A DNA stretch of 64,000 bases from Asterella californica. Lineage: Eukaryota > Streptophyta > Marchantiopsida > Marchantiales > Aytoniaceae. The notes beneath the pieces were generated by a model, which saw only the letters and a list, made by a program, of their open reading frames with translations, was not told the DNA's origin and made no database searches. Both the position numbers and the translations under genes were made by a program. Shown here piece by piece: positions 1 through 11,002 of the stretch. Numbering within the stretch: position 1 is the first letter of the stretch; every line of letters begins with the position of its first letter. The stretch spans positions 4,588,001-4,652,000 of the forward strand of contig JAYKYS010000011.1 of assembly GCA_036924285.1 (NCBI GenBank). The letters are read 5' to 3'.

Positions 1-215
1 TTTAGATTACAATGTGATGGTTTGGAAGAGAATGAATATTTCTTCTACATCCATTGGTTGATCTCGAGCAAACGACTTGGGGTTTGGAAGTGGAACTTCC
101 ACAAGGTGTTGCAAGTGAGTCAAAAAAGCTATGGTGTGAATTTGAGACGGATATCACAATCAGAGAAAATATTACACCTTGTCAAAGTTGTTGATCGAGA
201 ATCTCTAACCACTGC
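1..215 (+). repeat. 3' end of a family-C LTR, cut by the window edge
   Basis: This stretch aligns by eye with the inner ends of the two family-C LTR arms further right, near 57625-57735 on the plus strand and 58990-59160 on the minus strand. Shared landmarks are a GATTACAA block, a CTTGGGGTTTGGAAG-like block and an AAGCTATNNTGTGAA block. Similarity fades after about 205-215. It is therefore the downstream end of an LTR whose body lies outside the window. The 72-aa reading frame over it is an LTR by-product. Confidence 0.6.
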
Positions 216-523
216 AGAAATAAACAGACAAAACAAATAAATAATCACGAGTACCTCGGGAAGTGCCTGCGTGAAACACTTGCCAAGGTTTGGCTGAAGT
301 CATAACTCCTTTCCGCGGATGTAGAATCTTTCAGAAAAAAATTCAACTTTGACAACCCCTAGTATGCATGCTTGAAACTATCAAAACCACAAGTAATAAA
401 CGAAATGATCAATTACGAGGACTCCGAAATATCCATAAAGTTTCCAAATTATCATAATAACCAAAAAATCACCGACAAAGAACATTCAAGCATGCGAGGT
501 GAAATATGCAAGGAAGTAATGCA

Positions 524-623
524 TATTTATAAGAGTCAACTAATCGACTCTCACCTTTGTTAATTAATAATATATATTTATAGGAGCCAACTAATCGCCT
601 CTCACCCTTGCTAATTAGTTTAT
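524..623. repeat. 50-bp tandem duplication
   Basis: A unit starting TATTTATA at 524 is repeated at 574 with a few substitutions. Both copies carry an AACTAATC core flanked by short inverted arms, GAGTC and GACTC in the first copy. The two units sit head to tail with no spacer. Confidence 0.6.
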
Positions 624-1356
624 TTCTTGTACACTTTCCGAACCTAAAGGATCCATCGCGAAAGAGTCAAATTATTGATGAAATATATAATGGTTTTCAG
701 CCTTAACAAACATTCTTTCCCCTTATGTGTTATAACCATGTCACACGACATATAAGTAGTACAATCATTTTATACAGCAAGAATTGATCTCTTTCCCGCC
801 AAAAAATGGTATGCTCGTACAAGTTATATTTCTCAAATGTGGACCACAAGATATCCCAAAATATCTTGAGAGGTACCCCTATGGATATCCATCCATACAC
901 TAGGAGCACTGGTGCAAGGACTGTGAGAAAAAAAGCAAGAAATCTAACAATGTGAAAGCAAAATATAATTCCGAACCTGACTAAAATTGTACAGAGTACT
1001 TATTCTAGTGAAATATACTACGAAGTGTGAAAGGTCCTAAGACCCAGTGTCATTTTAAATCTAAATGAGTCTCCCATACCTAATTTTGGTGTGAAGGTGT
1101 TAACTTTCAGATCTCCTAAAGTATTTGCACGTAGAGAATACAGAGACAAAGTTAATTCGCAAGAAATCTTCCAATTTGACAGTGAAGCTGAGTTTAAGTT
1201 TCATTCTTTCTCCCGTTAGAGATTTCTTTGACACCCTCTATCATTTGATAGTTCGTACGTTCTCTCATCTGATAAATTTATCATCCTTCGTTGCGTAGGG
1301 AAGGCGGCACTCTCCATGCGGCGATGTGAAATGTAGAAGAAATAACCCTGAGATAC

Positions 1357-1389
1357 TTTAGGGTTGCTCCGCGTGACTGTAAACCCTAA
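1357..1389. promoter_or_regulatory. Pair of telo-box motifs upstream of RRP1
   Basis: TTTAGGGTT lies at 1357-1365 and AAACCCTAA at 1381-1389, in opposite orientations and 15 bp apart. AAACCCTAA telo-boxes are known in plants to be enriched near the start sites of genes for the translation apparatus. They lie about 1.1 kb before the RRP1 start codon, so they would mark the promoter only if the 5' leader is long or spliced. That link is inference. Confidence 0.4.
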
Positions 1390-2240
1390 TTGATGAGATA
1401 TTGTTTCCGAGTACCGGTGGTGTCTGAAGTCGCGAAGTTCTTGTACTTGTTTTATTGTTCTTGTATCAGCTCTTTAAAGTTTCATCATGGTGTGCCCGAT
1501 CGGACGGTAGAGTACCTCTCGTTGTTGGCTGTCAAACTTTTGTCATCTTCTGCTGGAATTGCAGCTTCAACTACATCATCTTTCGCGTCTTTCACTTCTT
1601 TCTTTAGTACCGTAGCAGAGAGCGACGAAGGCAGTTTGCATATTCGAACCAAGGACCGAGATTGGATTCTCAAGGTGAAGATTTGAACTGTCTCTACGTG
1701 AGGGCTCCTCCCGCTTTAATTTCCGGCGAGGTTTTGTTATCTGAATGGCGCGAATTTAGCGCGAAATTGTATTGACTGATGACCGCACCTTGATTCCACA
1801 ACGTCTGTGTGGAGCGTGTTCTGATACGAGGGATGGAGGCTCGATGAGCCTTTGTATCCTCAGCTGGCGTTCGAGTTTCTTAGGGCCGCTTTGGAATCTT
1901 CAGTGTCGTTCGTTGTTTTACCATCACTGCCAGTATTACTGGATCAGTTCCCGTACAGTCGTCAGTAGTGCTACTGTTTTGCAAGGTTTGTTGCCTGTGT
2001 AATTTCCATGCTGTTGCAAAGATGCAGCGTGCTTAGGCTAGGAGGAGTTATGCTGCGTGAATGGTTAATTGACCTTAAATCCCGGAGTTCATTGCGTTCT
2101 ACGTTATCTGATCGTTACTTACAGATGTTGAGGCTCTCTCCTTCTCCACGACAGCAGATTTTTGTGATCTTTCGAGACTACCAGGCGGTCGCTTGGAGCT
2201 GTTGATGTAGGTTCTCATTGTTTTGGGGGATTCGCAGTGC

Positions 2241-2249
2241 GAACCCTAA
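2241..2249 (+). promoter_or_regulatory. Telo-box-like motif near RRP1
   Basis: GAACCCTAA, one base from the consensus AAACCCTAA, lies about 220 bp upstream of the RRP1 ATG. Its distance fits a core promoter or 5' leader element better than the distal pair at 1357-1389. Confidence 0.35.
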
Positions 2250-2471
2250 CTATAGTATCGTGTAGATTTCTATGGTGGCTTCCCCTCTCTTGATGACTTT
2301 GATGTTACTGTCCGCAGGCCGCAATATCGGATCACTGGTTCCGTCATGATCACCAGAAAGTACCCATTCTGGAGGGTTTGGGATGCCAACCTCAACTTGC
2401 GCTCATTGTCCACCTCCTTACGTTTATTTCGTGAAGGTTGGTAAATCCTGGGTGAATTCTCTTTGTTCGAC

Positions 2472-4400
2472 ATGGCGGGACCAGTAATGACTTCGGTAAA
2501 GGGGTCTAATCCTCTCTTAACAAGGAAGCTAGCTTCGACGGACAAGAAGACACGAGACAAGGCTGTGACGCTGCTTGCTCTTTGGTTGTCATGTCAGCAG
2601 GAGGTTGATGAGGAGAGCTTGAAAAAGGTGTGGAAGGGGTTATTTTACTGTGTGTGGCATGCGGATAAAGCTCCGGTGCAAGCAGAGCTCATAGAGAATT
2701 TAGCCAGCCTTCTCGAGAAGGCAGATGTTGATGTTTCGATATCTTTCTTCAAGGTCTTTCTGTCGACCATGAGAAGAGAGTGGGGTGGAATCGACAAATT
2801 GCGGTTAGATAAATTTTATCTACTTTTGAGAAGGTTTCTGTCCCACATGTTCAAGGTCTTGGATTCCAGAGGGTGGGATCACGCTCTTACTGCCAAGTTT
2901 ATGGATGCTCTGGAGGAAAGGGCATTTCTAGCCACTGACCGATTCCCAGCGCTGGGAATAAATCTTCACTTTACAGATATATTCTGGGACGAATTTCGGA
3001 AATTCCTTCCTGCTCCTCGTGGAGTCTTGGAGCTTCTGTTGAAACCATTCTTTTCCGTTCTCTCCAAAAGCACGGACAAGCCTTTGCTGAAGAGAGTCAG
3101 AGAAAACATATTTTATCCTCTGGTGGAAGATGGACGCACCTTCTCTCACGATATTGAGGTAGAAGGAACTGAGAACGCGACGCAAACTCTGGGCTACCTT
3201 CTCCATTCCACGCCTGTAGTTTCTCGGCTATTTGATCTGGCCTCATCTCCATCCACTCATCAACCTAACAGGAAGGTGCTGTATGAACTTCATGACGAAT
3301 TCAGCAAGGTAGCTAAGTTACTGGATGCGATTGAAAATACTGTTTATGATGATTATTTCCAGAAAAAGCAGAACATACTACTAGAAAGTGTAGCAGGGCA
3401 AGTAGCGCAGGTCGAGCCTGAGGAGGGGATAGAAGAAGGGGCCCGAATGTCAAGAAGTAGACTAGTGAAGAGAAAGCAGGCGAGAGCACAGATTCTCGGC
3501 ATCAGAGATCCAGTATCACTCAAATCGAAGAAGACAAGCAAGGCGAAGAAGGCACTCAGCAAGAAGAATTATGATGAACTTCCCGGCATTGGGAACGGAG
3601 ATCATCACGCTCCGGAAGTTGGTGGTGAAGAAGGTGGAGTCGGGGATGAGACGACAAAGAAGAAGCAAAATCTTAAGAACACTGTTGTCACAGTTGGCAT
3701 AAATCTTCCTCTACTGCAGAAACGTCTGGCGAAGAGAAAAGAGAAGAGGAAGAAAAAGGAGCCAGTCAGTGTGGCTTCTGAGCTGGGCAGTGTCTCTGCC
3801 ATGGAGATTAACATCGCCCAATCGTCGGCTTCCCCCGTGGGTGTGAATGAGAATGGCCATCAAAGCATCAATGACGTGACCATGAATTTGGAGAAGCAAT
3901 TCGACTTTGTCGCTGCCGAAGATCAGGGAAGAGCCCCCAAGAGTTCTGACCTGTCACCTTCTCTTGACTCGTCTCGTGAAACAAGAAGCAAGGGAAAGAG
4001 GAAGAAGGATAAATGTGCAATTCAGGCTGTGCCTGAGTCGGATGTGACTTCCAATGGTGTACAGAATGCAGTCGGGCCGACACCACCGAACACTGAGGAT
4101 GGCACCGAGGAGTCTGTGAAGAAAAATAAGAAGGTCCGGTTTGCTCTCAGGAACAATATTGTCTGGAAGCCCCAGGGTCCACTTCCTCCACTATCTGTTC
4201 GGACACCTCCATCTGCTACTCCTAGGGGAAGTGCTCTGAAGGTGGGAGTGCCCCCGGGACCTATTCGCACTAGGCCTATCCGCGCGACTAGGGGAACGGG
4301 CATGAAGTCAAGGAAGCGCGTCTCGAAGCAGTATATCTCTGTATCCTCTCAAAAGTCCACAAGAACTTCCACCAGGAAAGTGAGACGCCAAACTCTGTAG
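2472..4400 (+). CDS. RRP1: Ribosomal RNA processing protein 1 (Nop52 family)
   Basis: Encodes about 642 residues without an intron. The ATG at 2472 is chosen because the frame upstream reaches only a TTG three codons earlier. Residues about 10-225 form the Nop52 domain: helical, with the pattern of RRP1 N-termini, including a KVWKGLFYCVWHADK-like segment and an RLDKFYLLLRRFL segment. RRP1 proteins act in the nucleolus in maturation of pre-60S ribosomal RNA. The C-terminal half is low-complexity and rich in Lys and Arg, as expected for nucleolar targeting. Near residue 553 there is a KKVRF segment followed by a Pro-rich RGSALK block. Metazoan RRP1B uses a similar KVxF motif to dock protein phosphatase 1, so the same role here is inference. 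Family assignment is firm from the N-terminal domain; an unseen upstream exon is possible. Confidence 0.88.
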   Translation: MAGPVMTSVKGSNPLLTRKLASTDKKTRDKAVTLLALWLSCQQEVDEESLKKVWKGLFYCVWHADKAPVQAELIENLASLLEKADVDVSISFFKVFLSTMRREWGGIDKLRLDKFYLLLRRFLSHMFKVLDSRGWDHALTAKFMDALEERAFLATDRFPALGINLHFTDIFWDEFRKFLPAPRGVLELLLKPFFSVLSKSTDKPLLKRVRENIFYPLVEDGRTFSHDIEVEGTENATQTLGYLLHSTPVVSRLFDLASSPSTHQPNRKVLYELHDEFSKVAKLLDAIENTVYDDYFQKKQNILLESVAGQVAQVEPEEGIEEGARMSRSRLVKRKQARAQILGIRDPVSLKSKKTSKAKKALSKKNYDELPGIGNGDHHAPEVGGEEGGVGDETTKKKQNLKNTVVTVGINLPLLQKRLAKRKEKRKKKEPVSVASELGSVSAMEINIAQSSASPVGVNENGHQSINDVTMNLEKQFDFVAAEDQGRAPKSSDLSPSLDSSRETRSKGKRKKDKCAIQAVPESDVTSNGVQNAVGPTPPNTEDGTEESVKKNKKVRFALRNNIVWKPQGPLPPLSVRTPPSATPRGSALKVGVPPGPIRTRPIRATRGTGMKSRKRVSKQYISVSSQKSTRTSTRKVRRQTL

Positions 4401-4420
4401 GAAAGTGGGATTACTCTGAC

Positions 4421-4476
4421 TTTGGTGGAAGACTTTTCACTTTGGTGGGAGACTACTCTGGTGGAAGACTTTTCAC
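4421..4476 (+). repeat. Short repeats in the RRP1 3' region
   Basis: A 20-bp unit, GGTGGAAGACTTTTCAC with flanking Ts, occurs at 4421-4440 and 4457-4476, with a partial copy from 4441. It starts 20 bp after the RRP1 stop codon, so it is probably in the 3' untranslated region. Confidence 0.6.
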
Positions 4477-7108
4477 ACGCTTGTCACCAAGGTAGGGTGG
4501 ACGTTAGTTAACCTTATTTCACAAGCCCCAGTTGGTATAGCTCGGCAGTTGTTTCAGATGGATGCACAATCGTTGTCCATTCAAATCTTTTTGGTGCCGT
4601 TTCTGCTAATCATCAGGTAAAAGCTGATCACCAATTAGCTCAAATGAAGAGGTTTTTTATGAGACTACCGTGATGTGTGTGCGTGGACCTTCAGTGTAGT
4701 CACAACACTTCAGGGCCGATGTGCGCCAATGGTTTGTACTTTCTGAACGTGAACATCACCGTTGTGTTCACAAAGTATCTTCAGGGTCGAACCAATTTCA
4801 TGTCATTCAGGCCAGGGGCCGAAGCACGAGATAGTGCTTTGTCTCAGGTCGCTGTGTACTATTTCAACCGTCTTGATTGTATTAGCTAGCACATTTTGCC
4901 AGCCAAGAAAGTACCTGATCTCTTACTCATCCGTCTGGTCGCTTTTGGACCTCTTGCCTAAGTTGATGTGGGAAGCATACTTATAATTTCATCGGGATGG
5001 AAGCTCTTGTTTGGAGAGTTCTTCCCCGCAACCTGGAACCTATCAGTTCGTTTCCAGCATATGTACGCTTTTCATGTTTTAATGCTCCACACTTTCAAGC
5101 ACATTTCCTCTGGCAGCAAGAATGTCAAGCTTTGGCATTTCCGACTTTTAGGCGTTGTTCATGATACCAGCAGTCTCTGCCTTTCGCCGTGCCCAATTGT
5201 TCAGAAGTTGGTGTTTCGGTTCCTCGCCACCTTAACACCCTGAGGTTTACCCCCTCGTCTGCCGCGACGAGAAGTCAGCCAGTTTGAACAGGCTTTGGCT
5301 GAGGTTGTTATGCAGCACGTACCCGTAGAAACGAGTGCTTGATTTTCAAGTGAACGATCGGTTTCCTGTTCGAGTGATCTGTCAGAGTGACTGAACTCCT
5401 AACTGTCCTGATTCTGCCCCAGCAGCCATTATCTTTAAACTCGAGTATGATGGTCCCAAACATTCTTTCTGGTAGCTACCTCCACCTACGGAGTTTACAC
5501 CTGGGAAAGAAATTATACATACCACAAAACCTTTGAATTGAAGTGATTCCGAGTCTTCTCTTGAAAGGCGTCAAAGCACCAAAGACTTTCTATGATTATC
5601 ACCTCGACACAGGCGGAAAAATCACTTTATGGGGGTATGCAGCACGATGCTCCCACATTGGTTAAGATTACAATATAGGTTGATATGTCCGTCTGACATC
5701 CTTCTAGCGGCATTGGGCACGAATACTGTAGAGTTTGGCAGCCCGGCGACATCGTCCCCGAGATCCTTCATCACCGGAGCTAAGGTCCCCCGGTAGCTTG
5801 AACCCTTTTCATCCTCACCTAACTAGAATCTGGCAGGAGGAACGTCCATCTCCCGTGCTGATATTTACAAGGAAATTTGAGACGGTGATTGACGAAGACT
5901 GCATGGAATGAGCAACTAGCGATCGTGTCGAGGGAAACGTGCTTCACGACCGAACTGTCAAAAGATGTAGACTAAAAGTCAGCTTTGTCAAATTGCAGTT
6001 TCACGGATTAGGGTTGTTAAAGGAGAGCTCGCGGAAGGCGTACGCGTCTCCCCACACCATCTTCAGCCCGAAGATGCAGAAACAAGGAGCTGGTTGGTGA
6101 GTTGCATCAGGACGCTGCAGAAACGAAGTCTGCTCTGGACAATTTGTAGACTCAAACGACTTTCCGGAGGTAAGATCTAGGGAGGAGATATTATGCAGGG
6201 ACGGATCATATGGGGATAAGTTCGAGGAGTGAAGCATGCCAGAAGAAATCACAAGCAATGACGCCTTCAGCAAGAGCGAAGTGTGTCGGCTACTATGATC
6301 TTCGATTGTGCACCAATGGGGGTAAGTAACTGGGCGTTTACTCTTGTCTTATATGCATCAAGAATAAAGCTGTGTGGAAAACTATAATCGGCAGATTAAA
6401 TTCAAGCAAAATACCTCATAATGAGAACAAAGAGACTGTAAGTCTGGGAGGACAAATCTCGACTGGCATGAGGTGCAGAGGGCAAATGTTCAAACCCGTG
6501 TTTTAAAGCTAGTCGGGCCGGGTCCTCCAACCATGCAGCCTGTTGGTTCGGTTTTGACTCTTCGGTAAAATGAGAAAGTTCAAGCTTATGATATGACGAG
6601 AAGATACATGGTCGAGAAGATACATCTCTCACGAGTTCTGGGTCCTCAGCCAGCAAGGAGCGAGCAAGGAGCCAGCCAAAGTTCAACGGTTTGCTTACAC
6701 CTACAGGATGCCCGGGAAATATCTACAGGTTCAGTGGCCGGGGGTTCAGTGATCCATTTTCCTTATGACGTGGATCACTAATTAATTGTACATGAGATGG
6801 ATGGGAGGGACCCAGAAGATCTAGACGTAGCTTTAAGCCCTTTTCCTTCTGCCCAAGTCGCAGCATCTGTTGAAATGAGACTTCACGGGTCCAGAGTTTC
6901 AACCTCGAAGGATTCAGGAGAGTGAAACTGCAGGAATCATTGGGGAGACAACGGCCAAATAAACTTCCTAGTATACATTAAACTTTCGTATAATGAGAGA
7001 AGGCTTTTATCATCTCAGGATGATCGGACAGAATATTGAATCATGTTACGTTGTTGTTGAAAAATTTTGCTAGAGTGACGGTTAAATTCGCGCAATTGAA
7101 CCCGGCAA

Positions 7109-7157
7109 GGTCAGCTTGATGTAGTCTCCATCACCAGGAGACTACACCAAGCCGACC
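7109..7157. other. Hairpin with 21-bp stem and 7-nt loop
   Basis: Arms 7109-7129 and 7137-7157 are complementary over 21 positions, with a 7-base loop. On the plus strand there are two A-C mismatches. On the minus strand those positions become G-U wobbles, so a minus-strand transcript would pair along the whole stem. It is shorter than a typical plant miRNA precursor. It could be a fold-back element, a small-RNA source or a relic of an inverted duplication. Confidence 0.6.
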
Positions 7158-7235
7158 TACTGTCGACGTGCTAATACGAGATAGGCAAATGTGGGCTCTG
7201 TATAATGTACGTAAACATAAAGTATTCACAATAGA

Positions 7236-7350
7236 GTACAGTTCTCACGGTTCACTAGAATAGAAGGGTAACCTTTGTACTTTAACTATGGTTACAATAG
7301 AGGCGAACTTAACAGTATTTATGTAAAAAGTACAGTTGTCACGGTTCACT
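7236..7350. repeat. 21-bp direct repeat, two copies
   Basis: GTACAGTTCTCACGGTTCACT-type sequence at 7236-7256 recurs at 7330-7350 with one mismatch. A weaker GCGAACTT block follows each copy. No function is apparent. Confidence 0.55.
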
Positions 7351-7607
7351 GTCTTGATGCCTGCGAACTTGACCTGAACGTTGGAACTTTGATCATATGG
7401 CAGTCTCCCAATAGTGTCTTGAACCTCGTCAGATTTGTTTCGTTCTAGAAGCCTCGACTCGATTCCAATCAATTTTTGATTCTAAACATTTCGAACTTGA
7501 AGCAAGGGAGTGTTCTGATTTACGTTCCAAGACCTCGCCTGTAGGAAAGAGTTCATGCTCCGACCAGTTACTTTTCCTTGTTCCTGTTTCATTTCACTCA
7601 GACAACA

Positions 7608-7936
7608 ATGCCTATCAACGATCTCGAAGCTCTTGCAAACGAGATCGAGTCCGGAAATATCAATAACAGTAGACAGCAGACTGATGCGTACTACATTGAG
7701 AACGCAGACCGGTAACCACCTTTCATGATTTTAGACATCTTACGTGACCTCCAGCTAGCCTGGTGGGCACGGCCCAACTTATCGAGATTTTGGAACGATC
7801 CCTGCCGTCGGCGGGCATTGGCGATCGCTGGTATCGATGCTGTTATAGGTGGACGAATCACAAACTAAATACTATCTATTTGTCGAACGTTCTCAGCTGT
7901 GCCCCCGAATATATTCACTCAATAACATCCCGCTGA
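7608..7936 (+). CDS. Possible small two-exon gene, function unknown
   Basis: An ATG at 7608 opens a 34-codon frame that ends at a good donor (CCG then GTAACC at 7712). A CTAG acceptor at 7757-7758 would remove a 47-bp intron and join a second frame with no stop until TGA at 7934-7936. The predicted product is 93 residues (exons 7608-7711 and 7759-7936). The N-terminal half is acidic and helical-looking, and the part just after the junction (LVGTAQLIEILERSLPSAG) has coding-like composition. I do not recognise the protein. The intron is very short, and no promoter signal was identified. It could equally be a gene fragment or chance. Confidence 0.22.
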
Positions 7937-10638
7937 TCAACTTTCTCGTAAGGTCCTGCAGATGAGACCGTTTCCGAATTCTGGAATGTCAACAATGACA
8001 GACTGAGTAGATGCGGATTCATACATAAAGAGACCCCTTATCTGTACTGGTGCTTGATGGATTTTAGCCATCCTACTCTCTTTCCATCAGTCAAATTCTC
8101 TTGAGCCTTGGCACTTACTTACGGAGTGATCACAATAGAAGCCTGTGAACTTGAAGCACGTTAACCCACAACACGATCTTCGAACCCTTCGAGAAAAGCA
8201 AGCCATGAACCTTGTTTCTTCTAACACTGTGGTCCTCTGTATCCTGGCTACAATATCACTATCTTGTCAATTTTTTAGTGAATGCATATGGTACATCGAC
8301 CAAAGATGATAACTTCACTTATCGCTTGTATATGACTTGTAAAATTACCATGGGGAAGAATTATTTTTTCTAATGTTGATTTTGGGATAAGAAGAAGCAC
8401 ATTTGTGTATTTCACTGTATTGTTTTATCTCCATTTTATTCTTTCATTTTGACGATTTGATATTTGTAGGGTTAGACTTTAATGTTTATTTGCTCATGTT
8501 ATCAGTTATATATTTTTTTATGTATAGTATAATGGAAACATATATAAAAATTACATATTAAGTAGTTATATTTTAGTTTAAATAACGTTTATGCTGTGTA
8601 ATTTGTAACAGAAGATTGATTTTGTGAATTGCTTAGACCAGTTTTGATATAATAATATATAGTTTTAGTTTATCTGATTATTTCAGTAAATAAAAATATG
8701 TATATTTTGAAGCGAGTAATAGTTCTGTATATGATGTATCAAAGTACTACAATCTTGATAAACTCATGGATGTTCCGTTGTGTTAGGACAACACTCTGAA
8801 TCATTAGTTCTTTTAGTTTGTTGAGTACAGTTTCCTCTTTTGTTTTCTTTTCACTTTTATTCCGTCCTTCTGGTTTAACATTGGAATCTTATCTTTACGT
8901 TATGATTTCGTTTTAATATGCATATGATACTCGTCATCCACTATTTCTTTCTTTCATTAATAAAGGTGACATTTTTGTCTTAATTGAAGCTATATGTTCC
9001 CTTCAAATATGAGAAAGGGAAACCGAGAGGTTCTTAGGTGCGGAGATCTGGGATGCAAGACAGAAACCCAAGAGGGAAACAATTAGCTTTTCCTGATATT
9101 CAAAATCTCATTATTTATACTTCTCCTTTCTTCCAACAAACCCAAAATTTAGAAATAGACTTGAGCAGTCTTCATTCGAGCTCTCAAATGAACTCATGTA
9201 TCAAAAGCAAAAACAAAACCATCAAGATACACCGTTCCTTGTAATTAATTAATTAGTGTAGAGTTTGAGACTCCCTACAAAATCATGTGGTGTACTTCTT
9301 TTAAGCTAATATCTAATAGTATAAAAAAAACACATAATAATTTAAGTAAGTATGATATCTAAAAAGAATTTAGTGTGTAATTAACAAATAGTTGCGACAA
9401 AGAAGAAAATCATGTGCTATTTGCAGTGAAGCAGATATAGTTCTTTCTCAAACTATGAATTAAGAAGAATATATATGTGCTATTTGATCCACGTCATAAA
9501 AGATGAGTGTATTTAGTTTAAATATATGATTTTTTACATGATTTTTACATATACATGGATATATATTTTAATATTCAAAATTAATGACCATAATTGAGTA
9601 AGAGTTATTATTATAATATATATATTGATAAATAAATTCATAAAATCACTCGATATAGTTAAATTTCGTGTAATGGATTTGATGTGTAATTAGTATAGTA
9701 TAATCCCTACTAATTACCAATACTTGAAAATAATATGTATTTCACACCACAATCAATCTGGAACTTAATACTGTATGCACTAGATTAATACAAGTATGAT
9801 AACTTAGAAAACTTTCACGGTAATTAGCGTAGATCACACTAATTACGATGAATGGAGTTCTTATTAGACTTCCATGTTCTCCCAAAACACAAAACTTATA
9901 ACTATACCTGGGCAATCTTCATTTGAGCTCTTAAAAGCATCAAAGCGTAAGTTGATGCAAAGAAAACACTCTTTTACTAACAACTGAAACTAAGATCTCA
10001 TATCCATCCATACATATATCGATACTTGAGGATCGATATATTTGAGAACTTTTATCTTCCGTCAATCGGTCTACTGATGTTGATAGAGAAATCATTTTGT
10101 TGGACACTGTTGGCTTCTAGCACCTTTAGATTCATTATCTCTAACTTTTGATTGCGAATGACAAAATGTACAAACGTTTCTCCTTACGACTCAATATACA
10201 TATTGAAATGAATTGCTTGATATGAATTTTGACTTTCCTTAAAGTCAGATTTGGCTACTTTCCTCCTAATGAAACTGAGAAAGATTTTGAGTTCTCATCG
10301 TAAAGAAAGATAAAAACTTGATCATAAGAAGTTGAAAATTGTTGTAACTAATCTTTCACATCTCAAATTTCACCCACACTTCATCTTATAACAATCAAAT
10401 CCATGGATTGTTTGTCCCTACATTTAGATCAAAACTTCTTGATCTCTTGGGCATCAAGAACGACGAGCTTGGTGCAGTGATCGCAAAGAGCAAAATACCA
10501 GTAGATCATAGATGAGCAGAAACTTATGAAAGTGTTTCTTTACTAACTAATCTTCATCATATCTATGAAATCATCGAATAAAACTTGGAGTTGTCTGAAA
10601 AAACTTTTGAAAGAACTCAAAATTTTACTCCTCATAGA
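7937..10638. other. AT-rich intergenic DNA
   Basis: No coding region is recognised. From about 8300 to 10600 the sequence is strongly AT-rich with many short A and T runs. A diverged duplicate block, near 9130-9190 and again near 9870-9940, shares a CAATCTTCATTTGAGCTCT-like core. It is probably old transposon or repeat debris. Confidence 0.45.
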
Positions 10639-10989
10639 TGTCACGTCAGTTTGACACCTCGGTTAGGTTGACCGAGTGCGGAGTGATGAATCTCGGTAGG
10701 ACCGTTAGTGCTGTTACGGCGAGTTGGTGAGATAGCCCACTAGGAGTATATTTCGCAGGTAGGGCTTGGAGGCCTTAGTTCTTCGAGTTGAGCTTTCAAG
10801 CTCATGGCTATGGTGGATAGTCTTGGTGAGTGCAATCTGGATTCTCTACGAGCACAGAGTGGATTTGGCTCGACTTTAGTGATTGTTTAGTGCCCGTTGG
10901 TATGGTGGAGTGAGTACATACTGTGTATCACTCGAAGAACTCGAATTGCGAGGTCTGATTTAGATCTTTCAGGTCACAGATTTTTGCCA
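10639..10989 (+). repeat. 5' LTR of element D
   Basis: It begins TGTCACGTC and ends GCCA, followed one base later by a primer-site-like sequence. The first 80 bp and the last third match 45047-45187 by eye, with about 150 bp missing from the right copy. Divergence between the two copies is high, so D is old. The outer left edge is set by the TG start and by the start of similarity. Confidence 0.6.
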
Positions 10990-10990
10990 G

Positions 10991-11002
10991 TGGTATCGAA
11001 TC
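10991..11002 (+). other. Likely primer-binding site of element D
   Basis: TGGTATCGAATC starts one base after the LTR. It resembles the initiator tRNA-Met primer site TGGTATCAGAGC over the first seven bases and then diverges, fitting an old element. Confidence 0.45.

Larger units (their letters stand above)
216..2471. other. Upstream region of RRP1, no conserved gene seen
   Basis: I see no recognisable protein or RNA gene here. The first kilobase is AT-rich with a 50-bp tandem pair at 524-623. From about 1350 the DNA holds three telomere-like motifs. It probably contains the RRP1 promoter and a long 5' untranslated region, possibly with an intron, but no transcript data are available. Short open frames at 1390-1686 and 1772-2205 show no recognisable domain. 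Confidence 0.5.
4477..7607. other. Intergenic, no gene recognised
   Basis: Reading frames here are all under 100 codons, overlap on both strands and show no domain. Besides the hairpin at 7109-7157 and the 21-bp direct repeat at 7236/7330, I see no organised structure. A segment near 4520-4600 resembles part of a tRNA but does not fold as one. Confidence 0.5.

Noticed and set aside
1390..1686. 98-codon plus-strand frame upstream of RRP1
   Set aside because: Ser- and Phe-rich, overlaps an opposite-strand frame, no recognisable domain; more likely 5' leader.
4520..4605. tRNA-like stretch with an A-box-like GGTATAGCTCGG and a B-box-like TTCAAATCT
   Set aside because: No D-stem, anticodon stem or acceptor pairing could be formed; probably chance or a very old tRNA fragment.
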